Shown here piece by piece: positions 1 through 8,294 of a stretch of 40,189 nt of DNA (position 1 is the stretch's first letter; every line of letters starts with the position of its first letter). A program made the position numbers and the translations under genes. This DNA comes from Pseudonocardia sp. (GTDB taxonomy: Bacteria; Actinomycetota; Actinomycetes; Mycobacteriales; Pseudonocardiaceae). The stretch is taken from positions 1-40,189 of the forward strand of contig JAKDNL010000010.1 in NCBI GenBank assembly GCA_030451825.1, given 5' to 3'. The notes beneath the pieces are model-generated. The model was not told where the DNA came from. It saw nothing but the letters and a program-made list of their open reading frames with translations, and did not search any database.

Positions 1-252
1 CCGGTGCCCTCGAGCACGGATCGATCAGGTAACGAGTGGGACATCTTTGTCTACCGGCGGGTCCGGACAGTGAGCTGAATTTAGGATTTAGTGTTCTCTA
101 TCTCAAGATCGCGGAGATGGATGTGGCACAGCTGGCGCCGCTGATTTCAGATTGAGGCTACTCTTACTGCGCTCTCATAGACACACCTGGTCCGCAGCAG
201 CTCGACGAGGACCTCGGTGTGCGGGAGACGCCGATGGGCCGGCCGGCCCCGG
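1..252. other. Intergenic region, AT-richer than the rest
   Basis: No complete gene is seen here. Bases about 60-180 are clearly less GC-rich than the rest of the window. On the plus strand a frame reads to a TGA at 153-155 and ends LKIAEMDVAQLAPLISD, which looks protein-like, but its third codon positions are not G/C-rich as in the neighbouring genes. It could be the tail of a foreign or decayed gene, or chance. The minus-strand oxidoreductase gene ends just right of it. Confidence 0.4.
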
Positions 253-1335
253 TCAGCGACGTGCGGCGTCCCTGATCGTGTCGAGCATCCTGTGCCGCGC
301 CACCGCGTCGTCGAACGTCGGTGCCTCGGTGGTGCCTGTGCGCAGGTCCCGGGCGATCACCGCGTAGGCCTGCGCGACCGTGTACCCGGGACTCTGCGCA
401 TCCAGCGCGACGTCGACGAGACGATCCGGGACCGCTCGGGGAGCCAGGGGCGAGCCGGCGCCCTCGGCGAGGAGCACCTCCACCCGTCCGTACTGCAGGT
501 GCCCGGTCTCGCCGCGGACCACGATGTCCCCATCGGTGCCGTTGATCTCCCACAGGAAGTTGGTGCTGGCGCTCCTGCCGCCCCGGTAGTGCACGGCGGC
601 GACCGCCCCGGACTCCAGCACCCCGGTGACCGCGATCTGGTCCGCCGCGGTCATGGGGACGTGCTCGCCGGTCCGCGCGTGCACAGCGGTGCTGCGTCGG
701 GTCGCGGTCGTGGCCGTGACGTCGACGAACTCGCCCAGGCTGGTGCACACGGCGTCGATGGTGTGGCCGAAGGGGATCGTCATCAACGTCGCCCCGTTGG
801 CCTCGTCGAGGAGGTAGACACCGGCGTCGTCGGTGGTCGGGCCCCAGCGGTCGCCGCTGCCGAGCACGCTGGTGCTGACGACGTCGCCGATGGCGCCGCT
901 GCGGACGAGCTCGCGCACCATGCGTATCGGTGGTGCCGCACGTGCTTGCAGGCCGACGAAGGCCGGGACGTTCTTCGCGCAGGCGAGCGCGGCCAGTCGT
1001 TCGGCCTCGGCGGTGCCGTTGCCGAGTGGCCACTCACAGAGGACGGCTTTCCCGGCCTCCAGTGCGGCGCCGGCGAGCGCCTCGTGGTGGGGCACCTTGA
1101 CGGTGATCACGACGAGATCGACGTCCGGGCGCCGGACCAGCTCCTCGACGTCCGCGCAGCCGGTGGGCACCCCGTGGGCGGTCGCGCCGGCGGCACCCGA
1201 GGCCGGGGTGCTGCCGCACGAGGCACGGAGTTCGAAAGCCTCCGGTTGGGCCCGCAGGGCGGGGAGGTGGGCCGTGGCAGCCCATCCGCGGGACGCGCTG
1301 AGTCCGACGATCCCGACCCCGATCGGCTCTGTCAT
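253..1335 (-). CDS. Gfo/Idh/MocA-family oxidoreductase, Gal80-like
   Basis: Predicted NAD(P)-dependent sugar or small-molecule dehydrogenase of 360 residues, a usual length for the family. The N-terminal Rossmann fold starts with GIVGLSASRGW at about residue 6. The usual EKP catalytic motif is replaced by CEWPLG at about residue 100, as in Gal80-like members, so it may be a sensor or an atypical dehydrogenase rather than a standard enzyme. The C-terminal half is the alpha/beta substrate domain. The ATG at 1335 was chosen because GGGAGG precedes it and the Rossmann motif follows directly; the open frame continues further upstream without support. It lies downstream of the MetE-like gene on the same strand and may be co-transcribed. 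Confidence 0.9.
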   Translation of the reverse strand: MTEPIGVGIVGLSASRGWAATAHLPALRAQPEAFELRASCGSTPASGAAGATAHGVPTGCADVEELVRRPDVDLVVITVKVPHHEALAGAALEAGKAVLCEWPLGNGTAEAERLAALACAKNVPAFVGLQARAAPPIRMVRELVRSGAIGDVVSTSVLGSGDRWGPTTDDAGVYLLDEANGATLMTIPFGHTIDAVCTSLGEFVDVTATTATRRSTAVHARTGEHVPMTAADQIAVTGVLESGAVAAVHYRGGRSASTNFLWEINGTDGDIVVRGETGHLQYGRVEVLLAEGAGSPLAPRAVPDRLVDVALDAQSPGYTVAQAYAVIARDLRTGTTEAPTFDDAVARHRMLDTIRDAARR

Positions 1336-1450
1336 GCCGTTGTCCTCCCGATTGTCACCAATGGCTCGTCGGCCCGGTCCTGAGTTGCCGACGCGACCCC
1401 GGACCAGCCGGAGGGTAGCTCTGTGATCTCGGCGTTGTTCCACGCCCAGG
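1332..1450 (-). pseudogene. Possible C-terminal gene remnant or leader ORF
   Basis: Between the stop of the MetE-like gene and the start of the oxidoreductase, one minus-strand frame reads protein-like for about 38 codons (PWAWNNAEITELPSGWSG and onward) and stops at a TGA that overlaps the oxidoreductase ATG as ATGA. Third-position GC is high but lower than in the neighbours. The overlap suggests translational coupling from a former or small upstream gene. I do not recognise the family. Low confidence: it may be chance in GC-rich DNA. Confidence 0.25.
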
Positions 1451-1529
1451 GCGATCCGCGCCGCGCCACGTCTCGATGATGAACACCGGCGCCCCGGTGG
1501 AGATCAGCTGCCGGCCGAGAGCCCGGGTC

Positions 1530-2684
1530 TTACTGCCAGAGCCGTTCCGAGGCGATCCGCGCCCCCTCGGCGAGCGCGTCGAACTTGGCCCACATGACGC
1601 GGGGCTCCACCTCGGGCCGGTAGGTCGCCTGCGAGGAGAAGCCGCAATCGGCGCCGGCGACGACGTTGTCCCGGCCGACGAGCCGCGCATAGCGTTCGAG
1701 TCGCTCGGCGATCAGCTCCGGGTGCTCGACGATGTTGCTGGCGTGCGTGATCATTCCCGGCATGAGGACTTTGCCTTCGGGCAGTGTCACGTCTTCCCAC
1801 AGGTGGTATTCGTGCTCGTGCCGCGAGTTCGCGGCTTCGAATGAGTAGACGCGGGCGTTGACCTTCAGGACGAGGTCGACGGTGTCGGCGAACGGGACGT
1901 CGAACACTCGCGGTCCCTCGTTGATCGAGTAGCAGGTGTGGAAACGAACCTTCGACGTGTCGATGCCGCGCAGGCCGTGGTTGATCGCCTCGACGTACAT
2001 CTCGCCGCGGCGGCGACGATCGGCGTCCGCCATGTCGGTGAACGAGAAGATCTCGGTGAGGAACGGGTCGTCGATCTGCAGCTGGAAGCCGGCGTCGACG
2101 ATCGCGCGGTATTCGGTACTCATGGCCTCGGCGACGGCGAAGAAGTACTCCTCCTCCGTCCGGTAGTACTCGTTCACGCCGACCCCGCTGGGCGCGATCG
2201 AGGGCATGAACGCCGACGACCGGTCGTCACCAACGGCGGCAGCAAGGTTGTCGAGGTCCCGGCGCAGCGCCTCCTCGCCCTGGTAGGTCAGCGGGCCGGT
2301 GCACACGAGCGGCTCCAGCGGGGCGACCGTTCCGCCGATCATCGCCTCGGCGAAGTAGCGCTCGTAGTACTCGGGGAACGCCTTCTCCTCGGCCTCGAAC
2401 GTGAACGGGAACCCTGCGCCGGGCCGGACCTCCAGCCCGCCGAGCCGTTCCCGTACGTAGGCGAAGAATCCGGGCTTGCTCATCTCTCCGTCGGCGACCA
2501 CATCGATCCCGTGCTCACGCTGCTGGGCCACGATGTCCGTGACCGCCCGGCGGACCCTGTCGTTCAGGACGGCGGCGTCCGGCTCGCGGCCCTCGGCCCG
2601 GTCGCGGTAGAGATCCAGCAGATCGACCGGGCGCGGGAGGCTGCCCACGTGGCTGGTCAGGATACGCGGAGCGTTGCTGCTCAT
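1530..2684 (-). CDS. MetE C-terminal-like (UROD/MetE fold) methyltransferase
   Basis: A 384-residue protein like the C-terminal catalytic half of cobalamin-independent methionine synthase and the epoxyalkane:coenzyme M transferases. It opens with the typical TSHVGSLPRP motif (about residue 10). Putative zinc ligands are the His and Cys of RFHTCYS, the Glu of SFEAANSRHEHEY and the Cys of AGADCGFSS near the C terminus. It probably transfers an alkyl or methyl group to a thiol; without the N-terminal folate half it is unlikely to be normal MetE. The ATG at 2684 has GAAGGAG upstream. It is divergent from a TetR gene 63 bp away that probably controls it. Confidence 0.88.
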   Translation of the reverse strand: MSSNAPRILTSHVGSLPRPVDLLDLYRDRAEGREPDAAVLNDRVRRAVTDIVAQQREHGIDVVADGEMSKPGFFAYVRERLGGLEVRPGAGFPFTFEAEEKAFPEYYERYFAEAMIGGTVAPLEPLVCTGPLTYQGEEALRRDLDNLAAAVGDDRSSAFMPSIAPSGVGVNEYYRTEEEYFFAVAEAMSTEYRAIVDAGFQLQIDDPFLTEIFSFTDMADADRRRRGEMYVEAINHGLRGIDTSKVRFHTCYSINEGPRVFDVPFADTVDLVLKVNARVYSFEAANSRHEHEYHLWEDVTLPEGKVLMPGMITHASNIVEHPELIAERLERYARLVGRDNVVAGADCGFSSQATYRPEVEPRVMWAKFDALAEGARIASERLWQ

Positions 2685-2747
2685 AGTTCTCCTTCCCGCC
2701 GGCCCGGACCCCGTGCACGAGCTGACACGTATGCGGTCGGCGGTGTC
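2685..2747. promoter_or_regulatory. Divergent promoter region, MetE-like / TetR
   Basis: This 63-bp gap separates the divergent starts of the methyltransferase gene and the TetR regulator and must hold the promoter of the first, the promoter of the second or both. The GAAGGAG ribosome site of the minus-strand gene lies at its left edge. I see no clear palindrome. The TetR protein binding here is inferred only from the divergent layout. Confidence 0.5.
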
Positions 2748-3320
2748 GTGTCCCTGTCCCGGCCGCTGAAGGACCGCTCCAAGGACGTCGCCGTGCTCGA
2801 CGCGACCATCAGGCTGCTGGCCGTCGAGGGGCTGGCCCGGATGTCGATGGACCGGGTCGCCGCCGAGGCCGGGGTCTCGAAGGTCACCGTCTACACCCGC
2901 TGGCGCAGCAAGGCCGAGCTCATCGGGGCCGCGTTGACCCACCTGCAGATCGACCACGTCCCGACGCCGTCGGGGGTGCTGCGCGACGACCTGGTCGCCC
3001 ATCTCGATGCGATGCGACGCCAGTATGATGAGGTCGGCGGCATGGCGATCGTGGGCAACTGCCTGGCCGACGAGCCGGTGTCGGGGGAGTTGCTGGCCAC
3101 GATCCGGCGCAGCACCCTGCTACCGCGACGGGAGAACCTGGCCGTGGTGATCCGCTCCGGCGTCGAGCGCGGCGAGTTCGTGGCGGGGGCCGATGTCCAG
3201 CGCCTGGTGAGTGCCCTGCTCGGCAGTCTCTACGCCGATCACCTGGCCGGTCGCCCCGTCGGCCCGGACTGGGCCGCCGGCGTCGTCGACGCGGTGTTGC
3301 CCGCCTTTCTCGCGCGGTAG
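2748..3320 (+). CDS. TetR-family transcriptional regulator
   Basis: A 190-residue repressor-type protein. The N-terminal helix-turn-helix is clear: VLDATIRLLAVEGLARMSM, then VAAEAGVSKVTVYTRWRSK (about residues 15-55), followed by a C-terminal ligand-binding domain of the TetR_C_11 kind. The GTG at 2748 is chosen because it gives the normal N-terminal arm before the HTH; there is no in-frame ATG before it in a sensible place. It is divergent from the MetE-like methyltransferase and 190 bp upstream of the FAD monooxygenase on the same strand, so it may regulate either or both. The inducer cannot be told from the sequence. Confidence 0.92.
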   Translation: MSLSRPLKDRSKDVAVLDATIRLLAVEGLARMSMDRVAAEAGVSKVTVYTRWRSKAELIGAALTHLQIDHVPTPSGVLRDDLVAHLDAMRRQYDEVGGMAIVGNCLADEPVSGELLATIRRSTLLPRRENLAVVIRSGVERGEFVAGADVQRLVSALLGSLYADHLAGRPVGPDWAAGVVDAVLPAFLAR

Positions 3321-3370
3321 TGGGCTGGGACCACGGTCGCCTCGGCAGCCGCAACCTACCCCGGGCGACG

Positions 3371-3407
3371 GTGAGTGTTCCTCACGCCAGAACTGTCTTT
3401 CCTCACG
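3371..3407. promoter_or_regulatory. Paired TTCCTCACG repeats upstream of monooxygenase
   Basis: The 9-mer TTCCTCACG occurs at 3378-3386 and again at 3399-3407, start to start 21 bp, two turns of the helix. The first copy also forms GTGAG-N5-CTCAC (3371-3385). The place, between the TetR gene and the FAD monooxygenase, suits an operator. The function is inferred. Confidence 0.4.
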
Positions 3408-3510
3408 GCAAAACACCGGAGACCATGAGACGCAGCGCCCTGGCGCTCCGTGGCCACCAGGCGTGGGCAACGAGGCCAGGGACCTTCCCTACCCGGAGGA
3501 GCCGGATCCC

Positions 3511-5418
3511 GTGCAGTTCTATCTCGACGGCTACAAGAGCGGGAACCCGTTCGTCGAAGCCACCCACCCCTCTGCCCGGCAGCGTCCCGGGCAGCTGCCC
3601 GACGTCGTGGACGTGCTGATCATCGGCTCCGGCCCGGCCGGTCTCGTCCTGGCCGCGCAGCTGGCCAACTTCCCCGACCTGCACACCGTGGTCGTCGACC
3701 GCAGGGACGGGCCGCTCGAGGTGGGGCAGGCGGACGGCGTCGCGTGCCGCACGGTGGAGATGTTCGAGGCCTTCGGCCTGGCGGACCAGCTGATCCACGA
3801 GGGATATCAGGTCAACGAGGTCACGTTCTGGCGCCCGGACCCGCAGGACGGCTCGTCGATCACGCGCACCGGGCGCATCGACGATGTCGAGGACGGCCTG
3901 TCCGAGATGCCGCACATGATCGTCAACCAGGCACGGATGCTGGACTATCTGCGCGATCACATGCGGCGCTCGGCCCGGCGCGCCGAGCCGTACCACGGGT
4001 TCCACGCGTCCGGAGTGGAGGTCACCGCCGACGGCGAGCACCCGGTGACGGTCACCCTGGAGCACACGGCAGGCGGCGAGCCGACCGGTGAGACGTCGAC
4101 GATCCGGGCGAAGTACGTCGTCGGCTGCGACGGGTCGCGCAGCAGCACCCGGGAGGCGATCGGCCGCCGGCTGGTCGGCGACGCGACGAACCAGTCCTGG
4201 GGCGTCCTCGACGTCCTGGCCGTCACCGACTTCCCGGACATCCGCCTCAAGTCCGCCGTGCACTCCGAGCAGGGCAGCATCCTGATCATCCCGCGGGAGG
4301 GCGGGTACCTGGTCCGGCTCTACATCGAACTCGACAACGAGCGCGACGCCGAGATGCTGCGCGACCGCAGCGCCACCCCGGAGAGGCTCACCGAGGTGGC
4401 CAACCGGATCCTGCACCCCTACACGCTCGAGGTGAAGCACGTCGGGTGGTGGGCGGTCTACGAGATCGGCCAGCGCTACTGCGAAGGCTTCGACGACGTC
4501 CCCGACGCGGAGGCCGGGACCCGCCTGCCGCGGGTCTTCATCGCCGGGGACGCCTGCCACACGCACAGCGCGAAGGCCGGTCAGGGCATGAACGTGTCGA
4601 TGGCCGACGCCTTCAACCTCGGGTGGAAGCTCGGAACCGTGCTGCGCGGGACCTCGCGGCCCGAACTGCTCGGCACCTACTCGCAGGAGCGGCAGAACGT
4701 CGCCCGCCGGCTCATCGAGTTCGATCGCGAGTTCGCGGCCAAGTTCAGCTCCAGCCCGGCCGACGGCGACGACGCGGACGTGGCCGAGTTCCAGAGCTAC
4801 TTTCGCGCGCAGGGCCGGTTCACCGCCGGGGTCGCGGTCCGTTACGAGCCCTCGATCCTGACCGCGCCGCCGACCCATCAGCACCTGGCCGAGGGCTTCG
4901 GGCTCGGCATGCGGTTCCATTCCGCACCGGTCGTCCGGCTCGCCGATGCCAAGCCGATGCACCTCGGCCACGCCGCCCGCGCGGACGGGGCCTGGCGCCT
5001 CTACGCCTTCGCCGACCCGGCCCACCCGGGGGCCGGTCCCGGTTCCCTTCTCGGACGGCTGTGCGAGTTCCTCGCCTCGGACAAGTCACCGCTCGCCCGG
5101 TTCACCCCACCCGGGGCCGAGCCCGATTCGGTGATCGACGTCCGAGCCGTGCTCCAGCAGCCGCACCGCGACGTCGCCGTCGACGAGCTCCCGCCGGTCC
5201 TGCTGCCGCGCAAGGGACCGTTCGGCCTCGTCGACTACGAGAAGGTGTTCTGCTCCGACCACGCGGCCGGCGACATCTTCGACACGCGCGGGGTGGACCG
5301 GGAACGGGGCGCCATGATCGTCGTCCGCCCGGATCAGTACGTCGCGACCGTGCTGCCGCTCGATGCCTACGACGAGCTCGACGCCTTCCTCGGCGAGGTG
5401 TTGGTCGAGGTCGGATAG
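3511..5418 (+). CDS. FAD-dependent aromatic hydroxylase (phenol 2-/3-hydroxybenzoate 4-monooxygenase type)
   Basis: A 635-residue flavoprotein monooxygenase that would hydroxylate a phenolic ring using NAD(P)H and O2; length and layout match phenol 2-monooxygenase and 3-hydroxybenzoate 4-monooxygenase. Seen: the dinucleotide motif VLIIGSGPAGLVLAAQ (about residue 34), the DG motif VVGCDGSRSSTR, the FAD-binding GD motif FIAGDACHTHSAKAGQGMN, and a C-terminal thioredoxin-like domain ending with GAMIVVRPDQYVATVLPL. The GTG at 3511 is chosen because GGAGGA lies at 3494-3499 and the first residues MQFYLDGYKSGNP match the family start; a GTG at 3463 is possible but weaker. A paired-repeat site and a TetR gene lie upstream. 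Confidence 0.93.
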   Translation: MQFYLDGYKSGNPFVEATHPSARQRPGQLPDVVDVLIIGSGPAGLVLAAQLANFPDLHTVVVDRRDGPLEVGQADGVACRTVEMFEAFGLADQLIHEGYQVNEVTFWRPDPQDGSSITRTGRIDDVEDGLSEMPHMIVNQARMLDYLRDHMRRSARRAEPYHGFHASGVEVTADGEHPVTVTLEHTAGGEPTGETSTIRAKYVVGCDGSRSSTREAIGRRLVGDATNQSWGVLDVLAVTDFPDIRLKSAVHSEQGSILIIPREGGYLVRLYIELDNERDAEMLRDRSATPERLTEVANRILHPYTLEVKHVGWWAVYEIGQRYCEGFDDVPDAEAGTRLPRVFIAGDACHTHSAKAGQGMNVSMADAFNLGWKLGTVLRGTSRPELLGTYSQERQNVARRLIEFDREFAAKFSSSPADGDDADVAEFQSYFRAQGRFTAGVAVRYEPSILTAPPTHQHLAEGFGLGMRFHSAPVVRLADAKPMHLGHAARADGAWRLYAFADPAHPGAGPGSLLGRLCEFLASDKSPLARFTPPGAEPDSVIDVRAVLQQPHRDVAVDELPPVLLPRKGPFGLVDYEKVFCSDHAAGDIFDTRGVDRERGAMIVVRPDQYVATVLPLDAYDELDAFLGEVLVEVG

Positions 5419-5468
5419 CACTCCGGTCGTAGATCGTGATGGCCGCCGGTGCGCGATGCCGAGAACCG

Positions 5469-5890
5469 CTACCCGCCCGCGCCTTCGAGCTGCGTGATGA
5501 GCGAGAGCACCACCGCGGGGCCGTCGTCGGCACGGACCTGGCGGGCGAGTTCGATGGCACGGCTGCGATAGGCCGGCCGGTCCAGGCAGGACCGCAGTGC
5601 GTCGGTCAGGGTGTCGGCGGTCAGCTCGTGCAGCGGCAGTGGGTGTGGCGCAACGCCGAGGTGGTGCAACCTGTCGGCCCAGAAGGGCTGGTCGAGCAGG
5701 ACGGGCACGCGGACCGCTGGTACTCCTGCGCGCAGCCCGGCCCCGGTGGTGCCGGCCCCGGCGTGGTGGACCACGGCTGCCGTCCGGGGGAACAGCCAGT
5801 CGTGTGGCAGGTCGTCGACAACCAGGATGTCGTCGTCGGCGGGTCCGAGTTCGGCCCAGCCGGATTGGATAGCGGACGGGCTAAGGGCGT
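5469..5890 (-). pseudogene. Glycosyltransferase (GT1 family) C-terminal remnant
   Basis: Only the last 140 or so residues of a macrolide/sterol-type GT1 glycosyltransferase are present. They include the nucleotide-sugar binding signature region VDDLPHDWLFPRTAAVVHHAGAGTTG read in two overlapping parts (PHDWLFPRTAAVVHHAG and HHAGAGTTGAGLRAGVP) and the final helices ending VLSLITQLEGAGG. The acceptor-binding N-terminal domain is missing; the frame stays open upstream but loses similarity near 5890, about 145 bp before the 100-bp palindromic repeat. It cannot be an active enzyme. Confidence 0.75.
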
Positions 5891-6032
5891 CCGGCACATG
5901 AGATACCCCGCGAGCCGGGCCGGCGGATGCGGCACCCGCCCCTCGACACGGTGACCACCGCATGGGCAGCGAATGCGACCTCACCCGTCGTTCGCACTCC
6001 GCAGGCGTGGATCGACCCGGGGACATCATGCC

Positions 6033-6132
6033 CCTCACCATGGTCAACGGGGCACCAGGGCTGTCGAACGGGGCGCTGAGAGCCGTGGTACCCCGTTGAC
6101 CATGGAAAGCGCCGGTGGCGGGATCGTAAGGG
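6033..6132. repeat. 100-bp palindromic repeat, copy 1
   Basis: A 100-bp element about 88% identical (12 differences, no gaps) to 13144-13243. Its core is an inverted repeat with 20-bp arms 6038-6057 and 6086-6105 around a 28-nt loop. One arm position is mismatched in this copy (C against A). The 27 bases after the right arm (6106-6132) are conserved as well, so it is more than a hairpin. It sits between a truncated glycosyltransferase and a truncated M20 gene. No coding frame is convincing. MITE-like or REP-like nature is inferred. Confidence 0.8.
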
Positions 6133-6289
6133 TGAGACGGCGCTGCCCCGGGCGAGCCGTTCGTAGCGCCCGTCGCTTCGGAGCCTGCTCGTGATCTCTC
6201 CCAGCAAGACGGGGACTCCTCGCGAGAAGTTGCACGGCCCCGTCCGCAGGGAGACGATTCGGGCGGCGACCGTGAGGAGTAGTGAGCAT

Positions 6290-6921
6290 GTGAGCGTCGC
6301 GTCGTCCGTGCCGGCCGGGCTGGGCCAGGTGCGTTCCTGGCAGGAGGACTTCTACCGCTACCTGCATCGGCATCCGGAGTTGTCGCACCAGGAGCACCGG
6401 ACCGCCGCGAAGGTGGCCGCCCAGCTCGACGAGCTCGGCTACCGGGTGCACCGCGACGTCGGGGGCACCGGGCTGGTCGGTGTGCTGCAGCGCGGGGACG
6501 GTCCGACGGTGTTGCTGCGGGCGGACATGGACGTGCTGCCGGTGCGCGAGGCAACCGGCCTGGCCTACGCGAGCGCGGAGACGGCCACCGATACCGACGG
6601 CGACGAGGTGCCGGTGGCGCACGCCTGCGGGCAAGACATGCACGTGACCTGCCTGCTCGGCGCCGCACAGCTGCTCGCCGGGGCGACCGAGGGCTGGAGC
6701 GGCACCGTGGTGGCGTTGTTCCAGCCTGCGGAAGAGACCGGCGACGGCGCGCGGACGATGGTCGACGACGATCTCGCACGGCTCATCCCGAAGCCGGACG
6801 TGGCGCTGGCACAGCACGTCCTGCCGGGCCCGGCCGGGCAGGTCGGTACCCGCGCCGGGCCCACCCTGTCGGCGGCGGACAGCATGCGGGTCACGGTGTA
6901 CGGGCGCGGCGGACACGGCAA
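6290..6921 (+). pseudogene. M20-family amidohydrolase, N-terminal half only
   Basis: The first 210 or so residues of an M20 aminoacylase/hippurate-hydrolase-like metallopeptidase: RYLHRHPELSHQEHRT, then VLLRADMDVLPV, then AHACGQDMHVTCLLGAAQLL, FQPAEETGDGARTM and VTVYGRGGHGN. The family metal site normally reads CGHD; here it is CGQD (Gln codon at 6632-6634, residue 115), so one metal ligand is lost. Similarity stops right after GRGGHG, where the sequence changes to a beta-glucosidase in another frame. GTG 6290 is chosen because GAGGAG lies upstream. The hybrid frame runs on to a stop at 7201 as meaningless sequence. Confidence 0.85.
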
Positions 6922-8271
6922 TCCGGATACCAGCTCGACACCGATCACTACTTCGGCGCGCCTCTGGCCGAGGCCGTCGTGGAGGGTCGGGTGCCCGTTG
7001 CGCGGCTCGACGACATGGCCACCCGCGTCGTCGCGGCGCTGCGCTCGGTGGGCGGGCTCGGCGAGCGGCGTCGGCCCCGGCCGTTCCCCGCCGAGGAGCA
7101 CGCCGCCGTCTCCGCCCTCGTCGCGGAGGCCTCGGTGGTGCTCCTGCGCAACGAGCGCGATGCGCTGCCTCTGGTGCCGTCCACGCGGCGGATCGTGGTG
7201 ATCGGCGGCCGCGCCGACACGGGTGTCCTGTCCGGCGGCGGCAGCTCGACGGTGACGCCTCCGGGTGCGGTCAGCGAGGAAGGCATCGCCATCGCGCAGA
7301 TGGCACTGCCGAAGGTGCACCATCCGCCTGCCCCGCTCGACGAGCTGCGCCGGCGTCTGCCGAACACCGACGTGGTGTTCGCCGACGGCACTCCGGACGA
7401 CGTCGCGGCGGCGCTCGGGCCCGACGACGTCGCCGTCGTCGTCGCCCAGCGATGGGCCACAGAGGGCCGGGACGCGGCGGACCTGCACCTCGACGGCGAC
7501 CAGGACGACCGGATCGCCGCAGTGGCGGCGTCGGTGGCCGGCGCGGCCGGGCGCACCGTCGTGGTCCTCGAAACGCCGGGCGCGGTGCTCATGCCCTGGC
7601 TCGACCAGGTCGATGCCGTCGTTGCCGCCTGGTACGGAGGTGCCGGGGGAGCGGCCGCGATCGCGGCGGTGCTCACCGGCGAGATCAACCCGTCCGGCCG
7701 GCTGCCGGTGACCTTCCCCCGCGACGAGACCCAGCTGTCACGCCGCGAGATGACCGACCCGGACACCACGACGTCCAACCCCGGCGAGCCCCGCCGCGGC
7801 GTGTTCCCGCTGGTCGGCTACGACGTCGAGGGCGCCGACGTCGGCTACCGCTGGCACGCCCGCGAAGGTCACCGGCCGCTGTTCTGGTTCGGCGCCGGGC
7901 TGTCCTACACCCGCTTCACCCACCGCGACGTTGCGATCGGCGTGGACGAGGCCGGTGACCCGATGGTGACCTTTACCGTGCACAACGAAGGCGACCGGGC
8001 GGGTGTCGACGTCCCGCAGGTCTACCTCGCGCCGCCCGGCGGGACGTTCCGGCTGGTCGGCTGGGCCCGCGTCGCACTCGATCCGGGGGCGGCGCGCCGG
8101 GTACGGATCGTGGCCGACGAGAGCCGGCTGCATGCCCGCTACCACGTCGACGACCCCGGCTGGAGCATCGCCGGCGACGAGCACCCGATCCGCCTGGCAC
8201 ACAGCGCCGACCCCGCCGACGTCGTCGCCGAGGCCATCGTCGTGCTGGAGGGCCGACGACTGCGCCCGTGA
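6922..8271 (+). pseudogene. Glycoside hydrolase family 3 beta-glucosidase, C-terminal part
   Basis: The C-terminal two thirds of a GH3 beta-glucosidase. Similarity begins with DTDHYFGAPLAEAVVEGRVP just after the M20 junction, then the alpha/beta sandwich domain (VVLLRNERDALPLV, LPVTFPRDE) and a fibronectin type III-like domain (YTRFTHRDVAIGVDE to the C terminus). The N-terminal TIM barrel with the nucleophile Asp is absent. The frame differs from that of the M20 part, so no fusion protein is made. An internal GTG (6979) or ATG could start a truncated product, but I see no sensible ribosome site. It converges with the exporter gene 23 bp downstream. Confidence 0.85.
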
Positions 8272-8294
8272 CCGGTCGCGCAGGATGGCGTTCA

